Below are positions 1 to 6,715 of a DNA stretch of 14,882 bases, piece after piece. The notes beneath the pieces are model-generated. The model was not told the DNA's origin. It saw only the letters and a program-made list of their open reading frames with translations, and made no database searches. Position numbers and translations under genes: made by a program. The first letter of the stretch is position 1; every line of letters begins with the position of its first letter. Source of the DNA: Desulfuromonadales bacterium (GTDB taxonomy: Bacteria; Desulfobacterota; Desulfuromonadia; Desulfuromonadales; BM103). The stretch spans positions 1-14,882 of the forward strand of contig DAOWJU010000112.1 of NCBI GenBank assembly GCA_030640215.1, written 5' to 3'.

Positions 1-77
1 CTCAGCAGGCGTATATGAAGAAAGTCCGCAAGTGGACCGAAATTTCTGACTATGCGTATCTGAAAGACAACCTTTAA
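1..77 (+). CDS. TRAP transporter solute-binding protein (DctP family), C-terminal end only
   Basis: The last 24 codons of a gene that starts before the window; the stop is TAA at 75-77. The readable tail ends in WTEISDYAYLKDNL. A terminal Trp-(x)-x-(I/V)-S-(D/E)-x-A-Y-L pattern is familiar from TRAP periplasmic binding proteins of the TakP type, whose characterised members bind 2-oxo acids or lactate. The following genes are the two TRAP membrane subunits, which supports the assignment strongly. The binding pocket lies outside the window, so the substrate cannot be read here; a 2-oxo acid or similar monocarboxylate is an inference from family only. Confidence 0.75.
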   Translation, partial: QQAYMKKVRKWTEISDYAYLKDNL

Positions 78-88
78 TCAAATGTAAC

Positions 89-120
89 GGGCTCCCGGGA
101 GGTCCGGGGGCCCATTTTTC
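89..120 (+). terminator. Hairpin terminator/attenuator between the TRAP binding protein and permease genes
   Basis: A ten-pair stem GGGCTCCCGG / CCGGGGGCCC (89-98 and 104-113, one G-U pair) with a five-base loop is followed by A and five T residues. It sits 11 bases after the binding-protein stop and 27 bases before dctQ. It is either a true terminator or, more likely within a co-oriented operon, a partial terminator or 3'-end stabiliser that makes binding protein more abundant than permease. I see no strong independent promoter between it and dctQ. Confidence 0.75.
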
Positions 121-146
121 TTTCCAAGAGCATTCGAGCACTACAC

Positions 147-686
147 ATGCTAATAAAACTGGAACGCCTCTTTGACCGCTTTTCCGACCTGATGGGCTGG
201 ATTTCCGGGGTTCTCTGCCTGGTTATGCTGGTCAACGTCTTCTACGATGCGATCATGCGCTATTTCTTTCGCACCGGCTCCATTGCCCTGCAGGAACTGG
301 AGTGGCACCTCTTCGCCGTTGTTTTCCTCTTCGGCATGTCTTACACCCTGAAAGAGGACGGCCATGTTCGTGTTGACGTCCTCTATGACCAATTCTCCCC
401 ACGCTGGAAAGCCATCGTGAATATTGCCGGCACCCTCTTGTTCCTGGTGCCGCTGGCGGTTCTGATCATTCAGGGCTCGATCTGGTACGTCAAGGAAGCT
501 TATGTGATGCATGAAATCAGCGGCGATCCTGGCGGTCTGCATTATCGCTGGCTGATCAAAGCTGTCATTCCGCTTTCATTTATTTTTCTGATTATTTCAG
601 CCTGTGGTTTTATTGTACGGAACATCAACGTTTTTCGAGGAGTTGAAGCACCCACAGTGCATCATATCGAGGACGACGTTCTCTAA
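147..686 (+). CDS. dctQ: TRAP transporter small permease (DctQ)
   Basis: A 179-residue integral inner-membrane protein, the usual length for the four-helix small subunit of tripartite ATP-independent periplasmic transporters. Hydrophobic segments fall at about residues 15-37, 53-67, 89-110 and 136-157. The conserved block QELEWH (49-54) and the GHVRVDVLYD motif after helix 2 (72-81) are hallmarks of the DctQ subclass paired with TakP-like binding proteins. It works with DctM as a sodium- or proton-driven importer that accepts substrate from the periplasmic binding protein. The ATG at 147 lacks a strong Shine-Dalgarno sequence but gives the expected N terminus. dctM follows after 79 bases. Confidence 0.9.
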   Translation: MLIKLERLFDRFSDLMGWISGVLCLVMLVNVFYDAIMRYFFRTGSIALQELEWHLFAVVFLFGMSYTLKEDGHVRVDVLYDQFSPRWKAIVNIAGTLLFLVPLAVLIIQGSIWYVKEAYVMHEISGDPGGLHYRWLIKAVIPLSFIFLIISACGFIVRNINVFRGVEAPTVHHIEDDVL

Positions 687-699
687 AAGGCAACCTTTA

Positions 700-762
700 A
701 TGAATGTTGAATTGATGGACTTGTTTAATACGACCTCAGGTCGATTACATAAAGGTAGTTAA
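700..762 (+). CDS. Possible 20-codon leader peptide between dctQ and dctM
   Basis: A short reading frame, ATG at 700 to TAA at 760-762, encodes MNVELMDLFNTTSGRLHKGS. It has a purine-rich AAAAGG about nine bases upstream and stops three bases before the dctM ATG. Its start (MNVELMDLF) resembles the N terminus common in DctM proteins (M-x-x-E-L-x-x-L-x-F). It could therefore be a relic of an earlier dctM start displaced by a short insertion, a translational-coupling leader, or chance. Expression cannot be judged from sequence. Confidence 0.25.
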   Translation: MNVELMDLFNTTSGRLHKGS

Positions 763-765
763 CGC

Positions 766-2061
766 ATGATCGGTCTTGTAATGTTTGGTGTCGCCCTGGT
801 GCTGCTTCTGATAGGCTTCCCGGTGGCGTTTACCTTCGGAGGCGTTGCCGTTTTCTTTGGCCTGTTCGCTGAAGGCCCGCGGATGTTTGCCCTGATGCCA
901 CACCGCATCTGGGCGATCATGAACAACACCATCCTGATGGCGATCCCCCTCTTTATTTTTATGGGGCTGGTACTGCAAAAATCGAGGCTGGCTGAACGCT
1001 TGCTCGAATCGATGGGTTTCCTCTTCGGTGAAATGCGCGGCGGCATCGCCATTTCTACCGTGCTGGTCGGAGCACTTCTGGCTGCATCCACCGGCGTCGT
1101 CGGCGCCAGCGTGGTGGCTATGGGCGTCATCTCTCTACCGGTTATGCTCAAGTATAATTATGACAAGAGACTGGCCGCTGGGGCCATTTGCGGTGCCGGC
1201 ACCCTCGGTCAGATTATTCCACCATCGATCATCCTGATCATCCTCGGTGATGTCTTCCAGGTACCGGTCGGCGACCTTTTCAAGGCTGCTTTCTGGCCGG
1301 GGCTCTCTCTGGTCGGCTTCTTCGTGGTCTATATTGCGGTCATTTGCTGGATCAAGCCGCACCTGGCACCACCAGTACAACTGGAAGGGATGCTGGGCAG
1401 TAAAAAGCAACAGATACTCCGGGCGCTTAAAGCAATCATTCCACCGCTGGTATTAATCATCCTGGTGCTTGGTTCGATTCTGGCCGGTGTTGCCACTCCG
1501 ACCGAGTCATCAGCAGTAGGTGGTATCGGTGCCATTATCCTGGCCGCCATGTACCGGCAGTTATCGGTATCAATGATCTGGGACAGTACTCTGGAGACAA
1601 TCAAGATCACTGCGATGGTCTTCGCCATCCTGATCGGCTCTACCGCCTTCTCGATGGTCTTTACCTACACCGGCGGTGACTGGATCGTTGAAGACTTCAT
1701 GATGAGCCTGCCTGGTGAGAAATGGGGATTTTTGATCCTCTCCATGATCGTCATCATGGTGCTCGGCTTCTTTATCGATTTCGTCGAAATCTCCTACATC
1801 GTGGTACCAATTCTTGCGCCGATTGCGGCAAACCTTGAAATTGATCTTATCTGGTATGCCATTCTCGTCGCCATGAACCTGCAGACTTCGTTCCTCACAC
1901 CGCCCTTCGGCTTCAGTCTCTTCTACCTGAAAGGGGTCGCACCGCCCGAGGTAAAAACTTCCGACATCTATTATGGAGTTATTCCTTTTATCATTCTCCA
2001 GGCTATCGTGCTGGGAATCCTGGTGATCTTCCCGCAGTGGTTCGGTTTCGCTGCACACTAA
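766..2061 (+). CDS. dctM: TRAP transporter large permease (DctM)
   Basis: A 431-residue, strongly hydrophobic protein of the ion-transporter superfamily, the expected length for the large TRAP subunit with 11-13 membrane segments. The start MIGLVMFGVALVLLLIGFPV, the internal GALLAASTGVVGASVVAMG and CGAGTLGQIIPPS segments, the later GVATPTESSAVGGIGA segment and the C-terminal LQTSFLTPPFGFSLFYLKG are classic conserved blocks of this family and of the TakP-associated subclass. It forms the transport channel and couples substrate uptake to the ion gradient. AAAGGTAG lies just upstream of the ATG at 766. ppgK follows after 21 bases, apparently in the same transcript. Confidence 0.93.
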   Translation: MIGLVMFGVALVLLLIGFPVAFTFGGVAVFFGLFAEGPRMFALMPHRIWAIMNNTILMAIPLFIFMGLVLQKSRLAERLLESMGFLFGEMRGGIAISTVLVGALLAASTGVVGASVVAMGVISLPVMLKYNYDKRLAAGAICGAGTLGQIIPPSIILIILGDVFQVPVGDLFKAAFWPGLSLVGFFVVYIAVICWIKPHLAPPVQLEGMLGSKKQQILRALKAIIPPLVLIILVLGSILAGVATPTESSAVGGIGAIILAAMYRQLSVSMIWDSTLETIKITAMVFAILIGSTAFSMVFTYTGGDWIVEDFMMSLPGEKWGFLILSMIVIMVLGFFIDFVEISYIVVPILAPIAANLEIDLIWYAILVAMNLQTSFLTPPFGFSLFYLKGVAPPEVKTSDIYYGVIPFIILQAIVLGILVIFPQWFGFAAH

Positions 2062-2082
2062 ATTTTAAAGAACTTACTTTTT

Positions 2083-2814
2083 ATGAATATTCTCGGCATA
2101 GATATCGGTGGATCAGCCATCAAAGCCGCTCCAGTCAACCCTGTCAATGGCACGCTCGTGGCCGACAAGGTGCGTATCGCAACACCACAACCAGCCACCC
2201 CATTTGCCATCGCCGAAATCATTGCAGAGATTATCGCGCACTTCAACTGGACAGGTCAGATCGGTTGTGGACTGCCATCTGTCATCCGCAACGGCATCGC
2301 TTGTACGGCAGCAAATATTGATGCGGGATGGATCGGCGTGGATGTTGTTGAATTGTTATCGGCAAGAACCGGACTCGATACGACAGTACTGAATGACGCC
2401 GATGCTGCAGGCCTAGCAGAGATGCATTACGGCGCTGGCAGTAAAGCCTCCGGCACAACGATTGTGGTAACGGCGGGCACCGGCCTGGGGACAGCCCTTT
2501 TCCGGGACAACACTCTGATACCGAATACGGAGCTCGGCCATTTACGACTGCACGGTAAGAGCGCTGAGAAGATTGCCTCTGCCGCCGTACTCACCAGACT
2601 CAATCTTTCTTATCCTGAATGGGCAAAACGTTTCGACGACTACCTGCGCCGCCTTGAGGAACTCTTCTGGCCTGATCTCTTTATCATTGGTGGTGAAATC
2701 AGCAAGAACCACGCTCAATTCTTTCCACACCTGACCATTAATACCGAGATTCTTCCGGCGACTTTACGCAACGACGCCGGAATCATCGGCGCTGCAGCAG
2801 CCGTTTTGCGATGA
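2083..2814 (+). CDS. ppgK: Polyphosphate glucokinase (ROK family)
   Basis: A 243-residue cytoplasmic ROK-fold sugar kinase. It shows the N-terminal phosphate loop [10 protein letters not shown] (residues 5-14), TAANID (75-80), the catalytic region [18 protein letters not shown] (102-119, with the Asp of the Asn-Asp pair as likely base), the second phosphate motif [11 protein letters not shown] (130-140), NTELGHL (148-154) and FIIGGEISK near the end. These blocks, in particular TAANID plus NTELGHL, distinguish polyphosphate/ATP glucokinases from other ROK proteins. Expected reaction: glucose plus polyphosphate to glucose-6-phosphate (EC 2.7.1.63). It trails the TRAP permease by 21 bases with a weak ribosome site, suggesting co-transcription; no functional link to the transporter substrate is evident. 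Confidence 0.88.
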   Translation: MNILGIDIGGSAIKAAPVNPVNGTLVADKVRIATPQPATPFAIAEIIAEIIAHFNWTGQIGCGLPSVIRNGIACTAANIDAGWIGVDVVELLSARTGLDTTVLNDADAAGLAEMHYGAGSKASGTTIVVTAGTGLGTALFRDNTLIPNTELGHLRLHGKSAEKIASAAVLTRLNLSYPEWAKRFDDYLRRLEELFWPDLFIIGGEISKNHAQFFPHLTINTEILPATLRNDAGIIGAAAAVLR

Positions 2815-2881
2815 GATTCTGATTGATGCTGCTCGACCCTGTCACAATCTACCTGTTTTGATCCCATTTTCTCTCGTCGAC

Positions 2882-2944
2882 TTGTCTTTTCTAACCTGAT
2901 CAGTTATATCTTGCCCCTTAAGTTATGAGGAGCATCTGCTCCTC
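2882..2944 (+). promoter_or_regulatory. Candidate promoter and downstream palindrome ahead of lysA
   Basis: TTGTCT (2882-2887) and TATATC (2905-2910) are spaced 17 bases and could serve as -35 and -10 boxes. Just downstream is a perfect dyad GAGGAGCA-TC-TGCTCCTC (2927-2944), extended one further pair by T/A, within the predicted 5' leader. The dyad has no following T-run, so it is more likely an operator or leader hairpin than a terminator. The promoter boxes are only approximate. Confidence 0.4.
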
Positions 2945-2985
2945 ACCCGGTTTATTACACAATCGCTGCAAGGAGTTTTTTCGTC

Positions 2986-4248
2986 ATGCCCATATCGCAA
3001 TCTTTTCAGGATCGTCTTTTCCCTATCACTGACGATATTGCCAAACACTATGGCACGCCTTTTCATATCTACGATGAAGCAGGTATCCGAGCAACTGGAG
3101 AGGAGTTGAAAAAGGCCTTTTCCGGCATTGAGGGCTTTCGCGAATACTATGCCGTCAAGGCGCTGCCAAATCCGCGCATTCTGGAATTGATGCAAGAGTT
3201 GGATTTCGGCTTCGACTGCAGTTCTATTCCGGAACTGATTATGAGCAGAGATGCCGGTGGCAGCGGTGAAGACATCATGTTCACCTCGAACAATACCACT
3301 GAGGATGAGTTTTTGGCTGCCGCTGCTGAAGGTGGCAGTATTCTGAACCTCGATGATATCTCTCTGATCGCCAAGGTCCCGGTATTTCCTGAGCTGGTCT
3401 GCTTTCGTTACAATCCCGGCCCGCGCCGTACCGGCAACATCATTATCGGCAATCCGGTGGAAGCCAAGTATGGCATCAGTCATGAGCAGGTGATCTCTGC
3501 TTACAAAATGGCGATGGAGCGAGGAGCCAAACGTTTCGGCCTGCATACCATGGTGGCTTCCAACGAAAGGGACTACAGCTATATTGTGGAAACTGCACGT
3601 ATGCTCCTGCAGATTTCGGCAATGGTCGAAGACGAACTGGGAATCCGTTTCGAATTCCTGAACATCGGCGGCGGTCTTGGCATCCCCTACAAACCTGAGG
3701 ACTCTCCTCTCGACCTTGACGCCATGGCCAAAGAGATTACCGAGCTCTTCAACGATTTCAAATCAGAGCATGGCTATGCCCCACGTATGTATATGGAGAG
3801 TGGTCGCTGGATCACCGGACCACACGGAGCATTGGTGACCCGGGCGATCAACCACAAAAGTATTTACCGGCAGTACGTCGGTGTTGATGCCTGCATGTCG
3901 TCCCTGATGCGTCCTGCCTTGTACGACGCTTATCACCATGTGGATGTCATTGGCAAAAGTGACCGGACCAAATCAGAGACTTACGACATAGCTGGCTCGC
4001 TCTGTGAGAATAACGATAAATTTGCCGTCCAGCGCGACCTGCCGCCGATCCATGAGGGCGACCTGCTGGTGATTCACGACACCGGCGCCCACGGCCACGC
4101 TATGGGCTTCCAGTACAATGGCCGCCTGCGCCCTAAAGAGCTGTTACTGCGTACTGACGGTTCGGTTGAATTAATTCGACGCGCCGAGACTAACGAGGAC
4201 TACTTTCAGACGCTGAGCTTCGAAGAGAATGTTCTTCCGGCAAAATAA
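2986..4248 (+). CDS. lysA: Diaminopimelate decarboxylase (PLP fold-type III), divergent type
   Basis: A 420-residue alanine-racemase-fold PLP enzyme, the normal length for LysA. YAVKALPNP places the Schiff-base lysine at residue 58. FLNIGGGLGIPY (224-235) is the phosphate-binding Gly-rich loop; ESGR (271-274) replaces the usual EPGR; SLCEN (338-342) carries the cross-subunit active-site Cys340; DTGAHGHAMGFQYNGRLRP (365-383) is the C-terminal substrate/PLP motif. It catalyses the last step of lysine synthesis, meso-diaminopimelate to L-lysine and CO2. CAAGGAG upstream of the ATG at 2986 is a good ribosome site. The gene is not beside dapA, dapB or dapF, and its motifs are off-consensus, so it may be a second copy or act on a related amino acid. 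Confidence 0.82.
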   Translation: MPISQSFQDRLFPITDDIAKHYGTPFHIYDEAGIRATGEELKKAFSGIEGFREYYAVKALPNPRILELMQELDFGFDCSSIPELIMSRDAGGSGEDIMFTSNNTTEDEFLAAAAEGGSILNLDDISLIAKVPVFPELVCFRYNPGPRRTGNIIIGNPVEAKYGISHEQVISAYKMAMERGAKRFGLHTMVASNERDYSYIVETARMLLQISAMVEDELGIRFEFLNIGGGLGIPYKPEDSPLDLDAMAKEITELFNDFKSEHGYAPRMYMESGRWITGPHGALVTRAINHKSIYRQYVGVDACMSSLMRPALYDAYHHVDVIGKSDRTKSETYDIAGSLCENNDKFAVQRDLPPIHEGDLLVIHDTGAHGHAMGFQYNGRLRPKELLLRTDGSVELIRRAETNEDYFQTLSFEENVLPAK

Positions 4249-4275
4249 GCGTTGCGAACAGCGCAGGTGAATGAC

Positions 4276-4953
4276 ATGAATGTTTTGTTTCGCATATTGC
4301 TTCTCTGCAGCCTGATACTGACACTCCCGGTTGATGGTCTGACCGAGATATACAAATATCGTGACGCGAATGGTCGTCTCACCTTTGTCGATGACGAAAG
4401 CAAGGTTCCTGCACAGTTTCGCGATGATATGTCTTCTATATCTGAAGCAAATGACTCACTGATTGTTTACGAAAAGCTGCAAGAAGGCAAAGAGCCACCA
4501 ACGAAAGATATTATCAAACAACAAAAAACTGACAGCTCCGCGGCAAAGAAGAAACTACGGGCACATCAGACTCCAGTCAAAATAAGCAGGAATCGGGTTA
4601 TGGTCCCCGTTGAAGTCGCCATGGGAAACCGCACTGTAAAACTTTCCCTGCTCCTTGATACCGGTGCCACGACAACTGTTTTTCACAGAGAATCAATCGC
4701 AGAACTGGATCTGCCCAGCGGTAAAAGATACAAAGCAAGAGTTGCCGGAGGCGGTACTGTCAAATCGGTAAAAATCAAGTTCAGACATATTACCATCGGT
4801 CCATTTAAAGAGGAAAAGGCCTACGCTATGGTTATCAACCTCAAAGGGCAAAACCTGCCTTTTGACGGTATGCTTGGGATGGACTTTCTAAAAAGACATC
4901 CGTATCAGGTCGACTTCCAGAATGAAGTTATCAATTGGGAACCTCTCGACTAG
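4276..4953 (+). CDS. Secreted DUF4124 / retropepsin-like aspartic protease protein
   Basis: A 225-residue exported protein. Residues 1-23 form a signal peptide; residues 24-45 (EIYKYRDANGRLTFVDD) match the DUF4124 pattern typical of periplasmic proteins; a charged linker follows; residues ~105-225 form a retropepsin-like domain with catalytic LLLDTGATTTVFHR (Asp128) and the second-half signature MLGMDFLKRHPYQVDF. Bacterial single-domain members presumably act as dimers; substrates are unknown. A TTG at 4252 would extend the frame by eight codons, but the ATG at 4276 has CAGGTGA eight bases upstream and gives a proper signal peptide. It starts 27 bases after lysA and is probably co-transcribed. 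Confidence 0.78.
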   Translation: MNVLFRILLLCSLILTLPVDGLTEIYKYRDANGRLTFVDDESKVPAQFRDDMSSISEANDSLIVYEKLQEGKEPPTKDIIKQQKTDSSAAKKKLRAHQTPVKISRNRVMVPVEVAMGNRTVKLSLLLDTGATTTVFHRESIAELDLPSGKRYKARVAGGGTVKSVKIKFRHITIGPFKEEKAYAMVINLKGQNLPFDGMLGMDFLKRHPYQVDFQNEVINWEPLD

Positions 4954-4973
4954 ACCATGCACGACACAGCCAG

Positions 4974-5008
4974 CTTCTGACTTCTGACTTCTGACTTCTG
5001 ACTTCTGA
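4974..5008. repeat. Five-copy heptamer tandem repeat (CTTCTGA)5
   Basis: Five exact consecutive copies of CTTCTGA (TCAGAAG on the other strand) occupy 4974-5008, ending 15 bases before the rsmE start codon, where a ribosome-binding site would normally lie. The array lies wholly between genes. Perfect identity of all units implies recent slippage or amplification. Read on the minus strand it gives the low-complexity string SQKSEVR, which should not be taken as protein. Confidence 0.95.
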
Positions 5009-5023
5009 AAACCTCTCGTAACC

Positions 5024-5740
5024 ATGAATCTTATTCTGCTCTTTCCGGAAGACTTTATTGACGACAGCCGCGCCAGGCTCCATGGCCGACGCTATGAGCA
5101 TGCCCGCGAGATCCTTAACGTCACCAACGGCAAAGTGCTGCAAGTCGGTTTGCTCGGTGGCCAAACCGGAACAGGAACTGTGCTGGCTATCGATGCGACG
5201 ACTCTGGATCTGGAGATTCAACTGGACCAACAGCCACCTGAACCAATCCCATTAACCGTGGTTTTGGCCATGCCTCGCCCTAAAGTTTTTAAACGTGTTT
5301 TACAAGGTCTCACAACCATCGGCGTGAAAAAAATTATCCTGCTCAACAGTTGGCGTGTGGATAAAAGCTACTGGCAGAGCCCCGCACTTGAGCCAGAGGC
5401 CATCAGAAAACAACTCATCCTCGGCCTGGAACAGGCTCGCGATACAATGATGCCCTCGGTTCAATTGCAACAACGCTTCAAACCCTTTGTTGAAGACACC
5501 TTGCCGGACATGGCTGCAGGGACTTGCGCCCTGGTTGCCCATCCCGGAGCGTCACAACCCTGCCCCGCTAATGTAGAAAAGAAAGTAACTCTGGCAATTG
5601 GTCCCGAAGGTGGCTTCACGACCTACGAAGTAGAAAAGCTGGTTGCAGCAGGCCTGACTCCGATTCATCTTGGCAACCGGCCACTACGTGTTGAGACCGC
5701 CGTTCCGGCTCTGATTGGCCGTCTCATGCCCTGTCTCTAG
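5024..5740 (+). CDS. rsmE: 16S rRNA (uracil-1498-N3)-methyltransferase RsmE
   Basis: A 238-residue SPOUT-fold methyltransferase, the usual RsmE length. The N-terminal PUA-like part includes HGRRYEHAREILNVTNGK; the C-terminal knot contains the SAM-binding signatures LAIGPEGGFTTYEVE (residues ~191-205) and LGNRPLRVETAVPALIG near the end. It methylates U1498 of 16S rRNA in the assembled small subunit. The ATG at 5024 is the only start giving the family N terminus, yet no Shine-Dalgarno sequence precedes it; the heptamer array occupies that space. The stop codon TAG overlaps the left end of a dispersed repeat. Confidence 0.92.
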   Translation: MNLILLFPEDFIDDSRARLHGRRYEHAREILNVTNGKVLQVGLLGGQTGTGTVLAIDATTLDLEIQLDQQPPEPIPLTVVLAMPRPKVFKRVLQGLTTIGVKKIILLNSWRVDKSYWQSPALEPEAIRKQLILGLEQARDTMMPSVQLQQRFKPFVEDTLPDMAAGTCALVAHPGASQPCPANVEKKVTLAIGPEGGFTTYEVEKLVAAGLTPIHLGNRPLRVETAVPALIGRLMPCL

Positions 5741-5901
5741 GAGGCTGTCGGACTATCCATGACCCGGCTGCAAATCCGGCTGTTTGGCCCATATCTCAGC
5801 TCCTTTTCTACCAATAGCTACGGCTATTACTCTCAAACGAGCCAAAATCTGGTCTCAAACTTCCGAATTTTCGCTTCGGCCCGTATAGTCCGACATCCTC
5901 C
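5740..5901. repeat. Dispersed intergenic repeat with terminal inverted repeats (copy 1)
   Basis: A ~162 bp non-coding element bounded by 17-base inverted repeats, 5740-5756 (GGAGGCTGTCGGACTAT) and 5885-5901 (ATAGTCCGACATCCTCC), pairing at 16 of 17 positions. Inside are a direct repeat CCGGCTG-CAAAT-CCGGCTG, a hairpin AATAGC-TACG-GCTATT and a hairpin CCGAA-N7-TTCGG. About 75 bp of its left half recurs, degenerate, at 12998-13070. The left end begins on the last base of the rsmE stop codon. No open frame fits, so a MITE-like or structured-RNA repeat is likeliest; it may also terminate rsmE transcription. No clear target-site duplication is visible. Confidence 0.75.
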
Positions 5902-5970
5902 CAGAAACGCAACATAACGCCTTAAAATCAAAAATTAATCAAAAACAATTCTCTTCTCACCCAAAAACAC

Positions 5971-6034
5971 GGATTAAAATCGGCCGCTTACACAAGCAAG
6001 CCATTGTTATTGTTTGGTGATTTTATTTTAATCC
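5971..6034 (+). promoter_or_regulatory. Inverted-repeat pair and candidate promoter upstream of the 6153 gene
   Basis: The AT-rich stretch 5902-6152 holds no gene. A perfect ten-base inverted repeat GGATTAAAAT (5971-5980) / ATTTTAATCC (6025-6034), 44 bases apart, flanks TTGTTA (6004-6009); with a 17-base spacer this leads to TTTAAT (6027-6032), a plausible -35/-10 pair. The right arm of the repeat overlaps the -10 box, as expected for a repressor or looping operator. A ~115-base 5' leader would result. Otherwise I see only A/T-rich sequence here. Confidence 0.4.
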
Positions 6035-6152
6035 TCAAATTAAATAAGATTAAATTATATATTTCTAACTGGACTGACGCCGTGCAAACAGCGAAAATGA
6101 TCTAGATTAAAAACAAGTAATTGGAACAACCCACTCAAATTGGGAGACCGTC

Positions 6153-6629
6153 ATGTTCCAAAAAATCAGAATTTCGATTATCAACAGCACCCGTCCGGTC
6201 TACCTGGCTGCTCTTTCCTCTACACTCTTTTTTGCCGTTGGCGCACAGAAGATCGACGCACACGCAGGACTCTTTGCAAGACACGCCATCTACACGGGCG
6301 CGTTCTTCCTCTGCATGTGGATCGCTTGCCGCCTCGTTGCTGGCAGTCTGAATCGTCGTCTTGCCCTCGAAGGTGTTTGTGCAGAAGATGCTGGTGACAT
6401 GGTTTACACCTTTGTTATCTACCTGGAACTTATCAAACACGTCGTCGGTGTGAGTTTTACCCTCGGTTGGATCGCCGGAGTGATGTTCTGTTGGGATTAC
6501 CTGGGACACCAGATGTTCTTGATTCCTGCCGGAGCCAGTTTGGCTGTTTCTATGGTGGCCTTTCTGGTGACTTACGGTATTGCCTCTTTCGTCGACAATC
6601 TTCATTGGCCAAGTGCTGAGGACGAATAA
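6153..6629 (+). CDS. Unrecognised membrane protein, four predicted helices
   Basis: A 158-residue protein that I do not recognise. Hydrophobic segments lie at about residues 16-30, 44-65, 88-113 and 121-147, with a polar loop (66-87) that holds one cysteine and several acidic residues, and an acidic C terminus. GGGAGACC upstream of the ATG at 6153 is a good ribosome site. The gene stands alone between a long promoter region and a strong terminator, so it is probably monocistronic and individually regulated. Codon use looks like its neighbours. No catalytic motif is visible. Confidence 0.75.
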   Translation: MFQKIRISIINSTRPVYLAALSSTLFFAVGAQKIDAHAGLFARHAIYTGAFFLCMWIACRLVAGSLNRRLALEGVCAEDAGDMVYTFVIYLELIKHVVGVSFTLGWIAGVMFCWDYLGHQMFLIPAGASLAVSMVAFLVTYGIASFVDNLHWPSAEDE

Positions 6630-6654
6630 CTCGGCATGCGTCAACAAGAGATAA

Positions 6655-6690
6655 AGAAAGGGCCAGCTGCTAGCTGGCCCTTTCTACGTT
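6655..6690. terminator. Bidirectional terminator between convergent genes
   Basis: A perfect 14-pair stem (6655-6668 with 6672-6685; core GGGCCAGCT / AGCTGGCCC) with a three-base GCT loop, A-rich on the left and T-rich on the right. It lies 25 bases after the membrane-protein gene on the plus strand and 30 bases after the flavin-reductase-like gene on the minus strand, so it can serve both. Confidence 0.9.
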
Positions 6691-6715
6691 TTGGATCATT
6701 ATGGTTGTCATACTG

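Noticed and set aside
1570..2058. 162-codon minus-strand frame opposite dctM
   Set aside because: A His/Asp/Glu-rich shadow typical of the antisense of a hydrophobic membrane protein gene.
2923..3546. 207-codon minus-strand frame opposite lysA
   Set aside because: Lies antisense to a clearly coding, conserved enzyme; translation shows no family features.
4974..5008. Heptamer array considered as a CRISPR array
   Set aside because: Units are 7 bases with no spacers and no cas genes nearby.
4931..5230. Minus-strand frame containing the SQKSEVR repeat
   Set aside because: The repeat is the heptamer array read as protein, and the rest is antisense to rsmE.
6135..6647. 170-codon minus-strand frame opposite the unknown membrane protein
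   Set aside because: The plus-strand frame has a good ribosome site, clear membrane helices and a terminator; the minus frame has none of these.
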